From contig CAWGUD010000041.1 of assembly GCA_963825685.1 (NCBI GenBank), positions 1 through 64,000 on the forward strand: DNA of 64,000 nt, in the 5' to 3' direction. Made by a program: the position numbers and the translations under genes. The notes beneath the pieces were generated by a model. That model was not told the DNA's origin, did no database searches, and saw nothing but the letters and a program-made list of their open reading frames with translations. This stretch comes from JAOUEA01 sp963825685 (lineage in GTDB: Bacteria; Actinomycetota; UBA4738; HRBIN12). Shown piece by piece: positions 47,601 through 55,725 of the stretch. How positions within the stretch are numbered: position 1 is the first letter of the stretch; each line of letters opens with the position of its first letter.

Positions 47601-48849
47601 TCACCCCAGCGGCTCCGGCGGCGCGATCGAGGGATCGGCGGGCACGTCGTCGGCCTCGGTGAGCGGACGGTCGAGCTCGGGGCCGCGCAGCGCGAACCAG
47701 GCCACGACACCACCGGCGAGCGCGAGCGCCGACGCGCCCGCGTACAGGGTCATCGGCCCCGCGGTCTCGTAGACGAACCCGCCGAGGCCGGCGCCCGAGG
47801 ATCGGGCCGAGGCCGAAGCCGACCATCTGGGCGACCGAGTTCCCGGTCGAGTACAGCGACGAGGGCAGCAGGCGGCCGACCACGACGACGCCGGTCGTGA
47901 ACAGCATGCTGAACGCGATGCCCTCGAGCACGGTGAGCAACGACACGATCGTGGGGTTCGAGATCGACCCCCAGAGCAGGAACCCGAGCGCGTAGACGGC
48001 ACAGCCCAGCACGTACACGCGACGCAGCCCGAGCCGGGCCTGCAGACGCGAGCTCGAGCGCATCATCGGCACCTCGATCAGCCCGCCGACGGCGGTCCCG
48101 ATGCCGATCAGCAGCGGGCCGCCGCCCTCGCTCGCGATCTTGAGCCCGACGAAGTTCCACGCGGCGTTGAACCCCGTCCACACGAGGAACAGCGCGGCCA
48201 GGAACCCCCAGAAGCGGGGCGCGTGATGGAACACCGCCCCCACCGTGCCGAGGCGGCTTCCCCCGGTCGCGGCCTCGTGACGGGGGATGTCGCGCGGCAC
48301 CGTGAACGACCAGGCGAACACGAGCACGCTCGCGAGCGCGTAGATCGGCATCGCCCACTCGATGCCCGCGGTCTGGAAGAGCCAGCCGAGGGTGAGGCAC
48401 CCGATCGCGTAGGTGAAGCTCTCCCACGAGCGGATCTTGCCGTAGTCGCTCATGCGCTCGGCCCCGAGGTGCTCGAGCGTGATCGCGTCGATGTTGGGCC
48501 CGGTGCTCACCATCGCGCCCGCGAGGAAGAACCCGGCGACCGCGATCGCGACCATGCCGTCGACGCCGGCCAGCACGAGGCCGAACACCGCCGAGAGGAA
48601 CGCCCCGATCTGCAGCGACGTGCGACGCCCGAGGGTCGCGTCGGCGAGGTGACCCCAGAGCGGGTTCAGCACGACGCGCGCGACGGCCATCGCGGCGATC
48701 ACGAGACCGATGCCGCTCTCCGTGAGCCCCTTGTCGTCGAGGTAGAGCGCGAGGAACGGGAAGAACGCCGCGATCACGAACCCGAACGTCAGGAAGAGCC
48801 CGCGCACGGCGGCGTCGGGGCGGATCTCTCGGGCGCGTTGACCGACCAC
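47601..48849 (-). CDS. MFS transporter (one frameshift)
   Basis: The reconstructed transporter of about 415 residues has 12 helices. The first part FLTFGFVIAAFFPFLALYLD and LNPLWGHLADATLGRRTSLQ with the MFS loop-2 Arg motif fits the MFS_1-like / PPP (phenyl propionate permease-like) subgroup. Middle helices include GIEWAMPIYALASVLVFAWS and LGCAVYALGFLLWG. The frame slips near 47795; the last helices read GGFVYETAGPMTLYAGASAL and the protein ends APPEPLG at 47601. The substrate is unknown; neighbouring sugar kinases suggest a carbohydrate or nucleoside. Confidence 0.85.
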
Positions 48850-48903
48850 GTGAAGTGACCTCTGCGGACGTTGGGACGGCGATTCCGGACCGGGACAGTA
48901 TGC

Positions 48904-49842
48904 CTACGCCTGTCGCACCTCGGCCTGGGCCGCGAGCGCGGTCGCGCGGGCCGGCTCGAGCATCCCGGCGCCCGGCAGCTCGGCGTTCGCCGTGGCCGCC
49001 CCGAGGCCGAGCCGCAGGGCGGCGTCCCAGCCGTCGCCCCGATCGAGCGCCGTCACGAGCCCGGCGAGGAAGGCGTCGCCGCTGCCGACCGGGTAGCGCC
49101 CGCGCACGTAGAGGCGTCCCTCGAACAGGGTGCCGTCGGGCGCGGCGAGCACGACGCCCTCGGCGCCGCGGGTCACGACCCCGGCGTGGCCGTCACCGCC
49201 GGCGAGGTCGCGCAGCTTCGCCGCCGCTGCGAGCGCATCGTCGCGACGCGACGTCGGCACCCCGAGCAGTCCTCTCGCCTCCAGGGCGTTGACCTTCACG
49301 ACGTCGGGCTGGGCCTCGAGCCCGAGCCGCAGGCGGTCTCCCTCGGCGTCGAGCGCGACCCGCACGCCCTCCACCCGCCCGTCGCGGACGAGATCGCGGT
49401 AGCCCTGGTCGGGAGCGCCGACGGGGGTCGAGCCGCTGATCGTGAGCCACCCCCCCGGCGCCCAGGTCGACTCGACCGCGTGCAGCAGCTCCGCCCAGGC
49501 CGCCGACGGCACGTCGGCGCCGTGCTCGTAGAACTCGGTCAGCCCGCCCGTCTCCCGGTCGGCGACCGAGAGCGACGAGCGGTTCTCGCCGTGGGTCCAC
49601 ACGGCGCGGACGGGCACGCCCTCGACGCCGAGCATCTCCTCGATCCACTTGCCCGTGTGACCTCGGAGCAGCGCGACCGCGACGACCTTCGCCCCGAGCG
49701 CGGAGGCCGCTCGAGCGGCGTTGAGCCCCTTGCCGCCGGGGACCTGCACGAACCCCTCGGGCCGGTGGATGTCGCCGCGCACGAGCCGCTGGATCTCGAA
49801 GAGCTTGTCGACCGACGGGTTCGCGGCGAGGCAGACGATCAC
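48904..49842 (-). CDS. PfkB family hexose kinase (1-phosphofructokinase/tagatose-6-phosphate kinase type)
   Basis: The 312-residue kinase begins with VCLAANPSVDKLFEIQRLVR, has the sugar-binding VPGGKGLNAARAASALGAKV, and the catalytic C-terminal motif GSGDAFLAGLVTALDRGDG with the base Asp. VKVNALEARGLL and VVTRGAEGVVLAAP complete the PfkB pattern. Phosphosugar kinases of the FruK/LacC group start in this way. The frame is clean. GTG 49842 overlaps the stop of the upstream kinase by 4 bases, so the two kinases are coupled. Confidence 0.88.
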   Translation of the reverse strand: MIVCLAANPSVDKLFEIQRLVRGDIHRPEGFVQVPGGKGLNAARAASALGAKVVAVALLRGHTGKWIEEMLGVEGVPVRAVWTHGENRSSLSVADRETGGLTEFYEHGADVPSAAWAELLHAVESTWAPGGWLTISGSTPVGAPDQGYRDLVRDGRVEGVRVALDAEGDRLRLGLEAQPDVVKVNALEARGLLGVPTSRRDDALAAAAKLRDLAGGDGHAGVVTRGAEGVVLAAPDGTLFEGRLYVRGRYPVGSGDAFLAGLVTALDRGDGWDAALRLGLGAATANAELPGAGMLEPARATALAAQAEVRQA

Positions 49843-50777
49843 GCGGGGCTCCCGGCCGAGATCGCGCCGAGCGCCTCCTGCATCGTCGGCTGCCCGTCGA
49901 CGCCCCCGGCCGCCCGGGTCGAGAGCGCCCCGCACGCGTTCGCGACCGCGAGGCACCGCTCGAGGGGCTCACCGCCGAGCATCGCCGCGACGAAGCCGGC
50001 GTCGAACGAGTCGCCCGGCCCCCGTCGTGTCGACGGTCTCGACCGGCACCGCGGCCACCTCGACGCGCTCGCCGGGACCGGCGGCGATCGCGCCGCGCGC
50101 GCCCGCCTTCACCACGACGAGCGGCCCGCGAGAACGGAGCGTGGCGATCGCCGCCTCGAGGTCGGACGTGTGCGCGAGGCGGGCCGCCTCGATCTCGTTC
50201 GGCAGCAGCACGTCGACCGAGGGCAGCAGGGCGTCGAGCCCGCCGTTCCATGCGCCGCTCGGGTCCCAGTTCGGGTCGACCGACGTGGTCGCGCCGCGCC
50301 CGCGCGCGTCGGCGAACAGTCGCGGCAGGTCCTGCGCGAGGCCCGGCTGCAGGAAGTAGGAGCTCACGTGCACATGGCGCGCCGATGCCAGCAGGCCGGC
50401 GTCGATCGACGCCGCCCGCAGGTCGCCGATCGTGCCGGGCGCCGTGAGGATCGCCCGGTCGCCGGGGCGCGAGAGCACGACCGTGACCCCGGTCGGCCGC
50501 TGCGGATCGACGGCGAGCCCCGAGACGTCGACGCCGCGGGCGACGAGCTGCTCACGCATGTACGCGCCGAAGAGGTCGTCGCCGACGACGCCCACGAACG
50601 CCACGCGCAGGCCGAGCCGGGCGGCGGCGCACGCCATGATCGCGCCCGAGCCCCCGACGGTGAGCCGCGCGTCGTCGACCAGGCGCTCCGCCTGCCCGAA
50701 CGCCGGCGTGACGTCGTCGCCCCGCATCACGAGATCGGGGTTGGCGTCGCCGAGCACCGCAGCAGGTCGAGGTCCAC
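49839..50777 (-). CDS. PfkB family carbohydrate/nucleoside kinase (two frameshifts)
   Basis: The reconstructed kinase of about 312 residues has VLGDANPDLVMRGDDVTPAF at the start, GGSGAIMACAAARLGLRVAF, VGVVGDDLFGAYMREQLVAR, TSVDPNWDPSGAWNGGLDAL, LLPNEIEAARL, VVVKAGARGAIA and the catalytic region split by a slip near 50015 (DTTGAG then DSFDAGFVAAMLGGEP). Another slip near 50760 separates the GTG start from the first strand. The ending QPTMQEALGAISAGSPA stops in the overlap with the next kinase. Ribokinase-like relatives phosphorylate ribose, nucleosides or 2-keto-3-deoxy sugars; the substrate is open. Confidence 0.85.
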
Positions 50778-50850
50778 GACGTGAGACTACCGACGGCACC
50801 CGGCCCGCGCGTCGGGCGATGGTCTCGAACCTCCGCCGGCGCTCCGTACG

Positions 50851-51392
50851 ATGGACGACGTGACGACCCTCATCGAGCTCGTGCACGGCGACATCACCGC
50901 GCAGTCGGTCGACGCGATCGTGAACGCGGCGAACACGGCGCTGCGCCCGGGTGGCGGCGTCGACGGCGCGATCACGCGAGCGGCAGGTCCCGAGGCGCTC
51001 GCCGACCGCGAGCGGGTGATCCGCGAGCGCGGGCCGACCCCGCTGCCCACGGGCGAGGCCGTCGCGACGATCGCCGGCGACCTCGACGCCCGATGGATCA
51101 TCCACACGGCGGGCCCGGTCTACTCGGGCTCGGCGCGCGACGCCGAGCTGCTCGCGAGCTGTCACCGCTCGGTCCTGCGCGTGGCCGACGGGCTCGGCGC
51201 CCGCTCGGTCGCGTTCCCGGCGATCTCGACCGGCATCTACGGCTACCCCGTCGACGGGCGGCCCCGGTCGCGATCGCCACCGTCATGGACGCCGTGACCG
51301 CGGTCGAGCAGGTCCGGTTCGTGCTCTTCTCCGAGCGCGACCTCGGCGTCTTCCGCGACGCGCTCGCGAGCCCCGGGGAGCGGTCCGGATGA
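50851..51392 (+). CDS. Macro domain protein, O-acetyl-ADP-ribose deacetylase-like (one frameshift)
   Basis: The reconstructed protein of about 180 residues is a single macro domain. It has LVHGDITAQSVDAIVNAANT, the substrate loop LRPGGGVDGAITRAAG, CRGxP-like TPLPTGEAVATIAGDL, WIIHTAGPVYS and SVAFPAISTGIYGYPVD. After about 51258 the reading continues one frame over (VAIATVMDAVTAVEQVRFVL). The family removes ADP-ribose or acetyl from ADP-ribose adducts. It is followed on the same strand, 32 bases later, by a rhodanese. Confidence 0.88.
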
Positions 51393-51424
51393 AGTCCACC
51401 TCGCTGGTAGCATTTGCACCTGCA

Positions 51425-51777
51425 ATGAGCGACCAGACCACGAACGAGGCCCTCACCGACGTCCGCACGGTCCACGACCGGCTGGCGGAGATCCAGCTCG
51501 TCGACTGCCGGGAGCTGTACGAGTGGGAGGCGGGCCGCATCGACGGCGCCGTGTACCTGCCCCTGAACTCGATCATGGCGGGCGCGGGCTCCGACCTCGA
51601 CACGTGAGACGCCGATCGCCGTGATCTGCCGCAGCGGCAACCGCAGCGAGCTCGCCACGATGATGCTGCAGGCCCGGGGCTTCGAGGCCTACAACGTCGA
51701 GGGCGGCATGGAGGCCTGGGCCGCCGAGGGCCTGCCGTTCAGCGCCGGCGACGGTTCCCCCGGCCGCGTCGCCTGAT
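51425..51777 (+). CDS. Rhodanese-like sulfurtransferase (one frameshift)
   Basis: The single-domain rhodanese of about 117 residues has LVDCRELYEWEAGRIDGAVY at the start. One frame over after about 51602 comes the active-site loop AVICRSGNRSELATMMLQAR with the catalytic Cys, and it ends GFEAYNVEGGMEAWAAEG. ATG 51425 is the start. Members move sulfur as a persulfide, for example to cyanide or thiols. The partner is unknown. Confidence 0.88.
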
Positions 51778-51780
51778 CGC

Positions 51781-52218
51781 TCAGCCCTTCCACCGCCTGT
51801 ACACGGGCGAGCCGCCGCCGGGGTACGTCGTGCCGACCGCCTCCTCGACCGAGCAGGCGTAGATCGCGAGCTCGTACTCGGCCTCGTAGGGCACCGCGAC
51901 CGCGCCCGGATGGTCCGGCGAGACCTGCTCCATCCACCCGCGCACGAGGAACTCGCCGCCCTCGCCCTCGTGGTTCTCGGGGTCGATCGCCGAGTGCATC
52001 GCGTAGCGCCCGTCGAGCGCGACCTCCTCGTTCTTCGGGCTGCGTGCCCGGAAGCCGACGAGCAGCAGGCCGGCGCCGAACCACGGCGAGACCGGGTGCA
52101 GGCGGGGCGCGCCGTCACGGCGCAGCGTCGCGTGGAAGACGACCCTCCCCTCGAACCGCTCGCGCCCGAACGCCGCGAGCTCCGGGTCGCCGACCTCGAG
52201 CTCCGCCCATGCACCCAT
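51781..52218 (-). CDS. Pyridoxamine 5'-phosphate oxidase-related flavoprotein
   Basis: The 145-residue split-barrel protein has FEGRVVFHATLRRDGAPRLH, PVSPWFGAGLLLVGFRARSP, YAMHSAIDPENHEGEGGEFL, VRGWMEQVSPDHPGAVAVPY and a C-terminal VGTTYPGGGSPVYRRW. This is the PPOX-like fold that binds FMN, F420 or heme. It converges on the rhodanese with 3 bases between the stops. The cofactor cannot be told by eye. Confidence 0.8.
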   Translation of the reverse strand: MGAWAELEVGDPELAAFGRERFEGRVVFHATLRRDGAPRLHPVSPWFGAGLLLVGFRARSPKNEEVALDGRYAMHSAIDPENHEGEGGEFLVRGWMEQVSPDHPGAVAVPYEAEYELAIYACSVEEAVGTTYPGGGSPVYRRWKG

Positions 52219-52240
52219 GGTCGAACGGTAGCCTGCGGTC

Positions 52241-53710
52241 ATGGCCGACGTCGACGCCGCCCGCCGCGAGCTGGAAGCCGCGCTCGGCCCCGAGGCGGTG
52301 CTCTCCGATCCCCTCGCCCGGCGCCTGTACGCCCGCGACGCGTCGATGGTCGAGGGCGGATGCGCGCTCGTCGCGTTGCCGACGACGCCCGAGCAGGTGC
52401 AGGCGTGCGTGCGAGCGGCCGCCACCCACGGGCTGCCGATCGTGCCCCGGGGAAGCGGCACCGGCCTCGCGGGCGCCGCCACGCCGATCGGCGACTCCCT
52501 CGTGGTCACGACCGCGCGCATGACCGGCATCCTCGAGGTCCGCCCCGAGGACCGCCTCGCGTGGGTCGAGCCGGGCGTGCCGAACCTCGATCTCGCGAAC
52601 CATCTGCGGGCGATGGGCTGGAGCTACGCGCCCGACCCGTCGAGCCAGCAGACGTCGTCGATCGGCGGGAACGTGAACACGAACGCGGGTGGCCCGCACT
52701 GCCTCGCGTACGGCGTCACGAGCGCGCACGTGCTCGCGCTCGACGTCGTGATGGCCGACGGGTCGATCGAGCGCCTCGGCGCCGAGGGACCGGAGGCCGC
52801 CGGGTACGACCTGCGCGGCGTGGTCGTGGGGAGCGAGGGCACCCTCGGCCTCGTGACCCGGGTGTGCGTGCGCATCCTGCCGGCGCCCCCCGCCGTGCGG
52901 ACGATGCTGTTCGGCTTCGACACGGTCGAGGCGTGCGCCGCCACCGTCTCGGCGATCATCGCCCGCGGGGTCGTGCCGGCGGCGGTGGAGATGATGGACC
53001 AGGGCATCGTGCGCGCGGTCGAGACGTTCGCCCACGCCGGCTACCCGGTCGACGCGGCCGCCGTGCTGCTGGTCGAGGTCGACGGCACCGCGGCGGGCGT
53101 GGCGGCACAGACGCACGAGGTGGAGGCGTCGGCCGACGCGAACGGGGCGTCGAGCGTGCGGGTCGCGAGCGACGAGACCGAGCGGGCGCTGCTGTGGAAG
53201 GGTCGCAAGTCCGCGTTCGGCGCGATCGCCCAGATCGCCCCCCACTACCACCTGCACGACTGCGTGGTGCCGCGCACGAAGCTCGTCGAGGTGATGCGCG
53301 GCGTCTACGCGATCGCCGAGCGCCACGGGCTGATCGTCACGAACGTCTTCCATGCCGGCGACGGCAACCTGCACCCCCTCTTCTCGTTCGACCGGTCGGT
53401 GCCCGGCACGCTCGAGCGGGTGCTGCAGGCGAGCGACGAGGTCGTGCGGCTCTGCGTGGACGCCGGCGGGGCGCTCAGCGGCGAGCACGGCATCGGGCTC
53501 GAGAAGCGCGACTTCATGCCGCTCGTGTTCAGTGCCGAGGACCTCGCCTCCCAGGCCTGCGTGCGAGCGGCGTTCGATCCCGACGGGCGCATGAACCCGC
53601 GCAAGGTGCTCCCCGACGGCGCGCGGTGCGGCGAGTTCGCGCTGGCCGCGGCCGGATCGGGAGATGCGGCGTCCGACGCGGCCGACCTGCCGGAGGGCTC
53701 GTGGATCTGA
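52241..53710 (+). CDS. FAD-linked oxidase, GlcD (glycolate oxidase subunit) family
   Basis: The 489-residue flavoprotein oxidises a 2-hydroxy acid such as glycolate or lactate. The PCMH-type FAD domain has VPRGSGTGLAGAATPIGDSL, SSQQTSSIGGNVNTNAGG, VVGSEGTLGLVTRVCV, and the C-terminal cap domain has VFHAGDGNLHPLFSFD with metal-binding His and EHGIGLEKRDFM. The frame is clean. The next gene encodes the related smaller FAD subunit and overlaps by 10 bases; the iron-sulfur subunit GlcF is missing from the cluster. Confidence 0.9.
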   Translation: MADVDAARRELEAALGPEAVLSDPLARRLYARDASMVEGGCALVALPTTPEQVQACVRAAATHGLPIVPRGSGTGLAGAATPIGDSLVVTTARMTGILEVRPEDRLAWVEPGVPNLDLANHLRAMGWSYAPDPSSQQTSSIGGNVNTNAGGPHCLAYGVTSAHVLALDVVMADGSIERLGAEGPEAAGYDLRGVVVGSEGTLGLVTRVCVRILPAPPAVRTMLFGFDTVEACAATVSAIIARGVVPAAVEMMDQGIVRAVETFAHAGYPVDAAAVLLVEVDGTAAGVAAQTHEVEASADANGASSVRVASDETERALLWKGRKSAFGAIAQIAPHYHLHDCVVPRTKLVEVMRGVYAIAERHGLIVTNVFHAGDGNLHPLFSFDRSVPGTLERVLQASDEVVRLCVDAGGALSGEHGIGLEKRDFMPLVFSAEDLASQACVRAAFDPDGRMNPRKVLPDGARCGEFALAAAGSGDAASDAADLPEGSWI

Positions 53711-54747
53711 TCCATCCGCGCACCGTGGCCGACGTGGCCGAGGCGCTCGGCACCGCGTCGCGGGACGGCATCAGGGTGCTGGTCGTCGGCGGGCGTCGCC
53801 ACCTCGACAAGGGGAACCCCACCGAGGTCGACGTGGAGATGTGGACCACCCAGCTCGACCAGGTGGTGGCCTACGAGCCGGACGAGATGCTCGTCGTCGT
53901 CCAGGCGGGCATGCGGTGCGGAACCCTCGCGGAGATGCTCGCCGAGCACGGGCAGGAGTGGCCGGCCGACGCCCCGGCCGACGCGACGGTCGGCGGCGTG
54001 ATCGCGTCGGGCTCGACGTCGGCGCGGCGCCTGCGCGTCGGCGCGCTGCGCGACACCGTCGTCGAGATGGAGCTCGTCACCGGCGACGGGCGCACCGTGC
54101 ACAGCGGCGCCCGCACCGTGAAGAACGTGACCGGCTACGACCTGCACCGCCTGATGACCGGCTCGCTGGGCACCCTGGGCGTGATCACGCAGGTCGCCCT
54201 GAAGCTGCGGCCGCTGCCCGAGCGCCGGCGCACGCTGGTCGCCCCGGGCGACCTCGCGCTCGCGAGGACGATCGCGGCCGAGGTGCCGCTCGTCGCAGGG
54301 GTGCTGGGCACGCAGGACGGCCTGGAGGTGCGGCTCGAGGGCTGGTCGGACGAGATCGAGGAGCTCGCGGCGGCGGTCGTGAGGCTCGCCGGCGACGCGG
54401 TCCCGTCGGACGACGAGGCGACCTTCCCCCGGACCCCGTGGTGGACGTGGCCCGACCGCGGCACGGTCCTCGAGGCCGCCGTCGTGCCCTCGTCGCTTCC
54501 AGAGATACTTGCGGAGTCAACGATCTACGCCGCGCTCGCGGGCGTCGGCATCGCGTGGGTCGGGGCGGCGGATGCCGACGAGATCGCGGCGGTGCGCCGG
54601 CGCGTCGAGACGATCGGGGGCATCGCACCGGCGGTCCGCGGCCCCGGAGGCCTGGGCGGCACGCTCCCAGTCCCCGCCGTGCACCACCGTCTGAAGGCCT
54701 CGTTCGACCCCGCGAACGTGCTGGCCCCCGGTCGCATCTGGACGTGA
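53701..54747 (+). CDS. FAD-binding subunit, GlcE-like
   Basis: The 348-residue protein has only the PCMH FAD-binding domain and a short cap: VVGGRRHLDKGNPTEVDVEM at the start, VVVQAGMRCGTLAEMLAEHG, TVGGVIASGSTSARRLRVGA, TGDGRTVHSGARTVKNVTGY and GSLGTLGVITQVALKLRPL. It ends RLKASFDPANVLAPGRIW. This is the GlcE pattern. GTG 53701 lies inside the end of the glcD-like gene, so translation is coupled. Without a GlcF, electron transfer to the quinone pool must use another route or a partner elsewhere. Confidence 0.88.
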   Translation: MDLIHPRTVADVAEALGTASRDGIRVLVVGGRRHLDKGNPTEVDVEMWTTQLDQVVAYEPDEMLVVVQAGMRCGTLAEMLAEHGQEWPADAPADATVGGVIASGSTSARRLRVGALRDTVVEMELVTGDGRTVHSGARTVKNVTGYDLHRLMTGSLGTLGVITQVALKLRPLPERRRTLVAPGDLALARTIAAEVPLVAGVLGTQDGLEVRLEGWSDEIEELAAAVVRLAGDAVPSDDEATFPRTPWWTWPDRGTVLEAAVVPSSLPEILAESTIYAALAGVGIAWVGAADADEIAAVRRRVETIGGIAPAVRGPGGLGGTLPVPAVHHRLKASFDPANVLAPGRIWT

Positions 54748-54804
54748 GGCCCAGGCGCACCTGCTACAACCTCCTCAGGAGCTGAAGCGGAGGGGAACGA
54801 GAGC

Positions 54805-55524
54805 GTGGGTCGTTTCAAGAACGTCGAATGGGAAGCCGTCGCTGGGGTGGCTGCCGCGGTGCTCGCCCTGGTCCTGCATCTCCTGCACGTCGTCGACGAG
54901 GGCGTGCTGCTCTCGGTGATGTTGGTGCTCCTCGCGTTGCTCCTGCTGCGTGGGGTACGGGGAGAGAGCCGGGAGCAACGGGTAGACGACACCCTGCGGA
55001 CGGTGGCGACCGATCTCGCGACGGTGCGCGCCACCCTGACCCCGCCCGACGCGATCCTCGTGGGCCCCCGATCGCTGCGCACCGAGAGCGAGCGGTTCGC
55101 GAAGGGGGCTCGCGGAGACATGACCTGGTTCAACGTCTGCCTGCGGATGTTCGCGCCACAGTCGTTGTTCGACGCGATGCTGCGTCCCGCGATCGAGAAT
55201 CCCGAGGTGCGACGGATCCGATTCGTCCTCGACGAGCGCGAGCGCGAGGCCTGGTCCACGCAGGTCCTCCCGAAGATCCAGGCCTGCACGGGGGCCGAGA
55301 AGGTCGACGAACCGGTGTGGCGTTCCCTGCCCGAGACCGTCTCGTTCATCCTGGCCGGCACGGCCGACGGGTCGACCGAGGCGCACCTGAGCTTCTGGGG
55401 TGAGCCGTTCATGTCGCACTCCACGGGTCACGACATCCCTCGGTACGTCTTCCACGTGCAGGGCCATTCCGAGCTGATCGGCCGTCTCTCCGACGTCGAG
55501 CGAGACACCGCCGCCGGCGCCTGA
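54805..55524 (+). CDS. Two-helix membrane protein with an unrecognised cytoplasmic domain
   Basis: The 239-residue protein has two closely spaced membrane helices at residues 10-50 (AVAGVAAAVLALVLHLLHVV and LLSVMLVLLALLLL). A short coiled-coil linker (REQRVDDTLRTVATDLATVR) leads to a soluble domain of about 150 residues with MTWFNVCLRMFAPQSLFDAM, IRFVLDEREREAWSTQVLPK, SFILAGTADGSTEAHLSFWG and a final RYVFHVQGHSELIGRL. I do not recognise the family; the strand-His pattern near the end recalls phospholipase-D-like sensor domains, which is a guess. It starts at GTG 54805 and lies directly before the nos cluster, with its own spacing. Confidence 0.7.
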   Translation: MGRFKNVEWEAVAGVAAAVLALVLHLLHVVDEGVLLSVMLVLLALLLLRGVRGESREQRVDDTLRTVATDLATVRATLTPPDAILVGPRSLRTESERFAKGARGDMTWFNVCLRMFAPQSLFDAMLRPAIENPEVRRIRFVLDEREREAWSTQVLPKIQACTGAEKVDEPVWRSLPETVSFILAGTADGSTEAHLSFWGEPFMSHSTGHDIPRYVFHVQGHSELIGRLSDVERDTAAGA

Positions 55525-55648
55525 CTCGCCCCGAACGGCCGACGTCAGGCATCACATCCCAACGGACCGATATGGCCCATTGGTCCCGTCCGAACCGGGA
55601 CCTCCGGCAGCACATCGTGCCCCCGAGGAGCGCTACGGTCGCCCCATC

Positions 55649-55679
55649 AACGGAGTGAACTAGTCCGTTACCACTCCGT
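55649..55679. promoter_or_regulatory. Overlapping inverted repeats upstream of nosZ, candidate operator
   Basis: Two inverted repeats share the same left arm. AACGGA at 55649-55654 pairs with TCCGTT at 55664-55669, and ACGGAGTG at 55650-55657 pairs with CACTCCGT at 55672-55679. They lie 47-77 bases before the nosZ ATG at 55726, where an operator would be expected. The sequence does not resemble an FNR or NsrR consensus that I know. The Rrf2 regulator at 62074 is a possible ligand. Confidence 0.45.
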
Positions 55680-55725
55680 GAGAGGCCGGGCGGATGAGAC
55701 CCGGCCCGGAGCAAGGGGGTTCGCG

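Noticed and set aside
47593..47601. MFS transporter ending at 47593 with a stop overlapping the APH start
   Set aside because: The frame leading there is out of register after about 47795. The frame that continues the membrane helices ends at 47601, 4 bases before the APH start.
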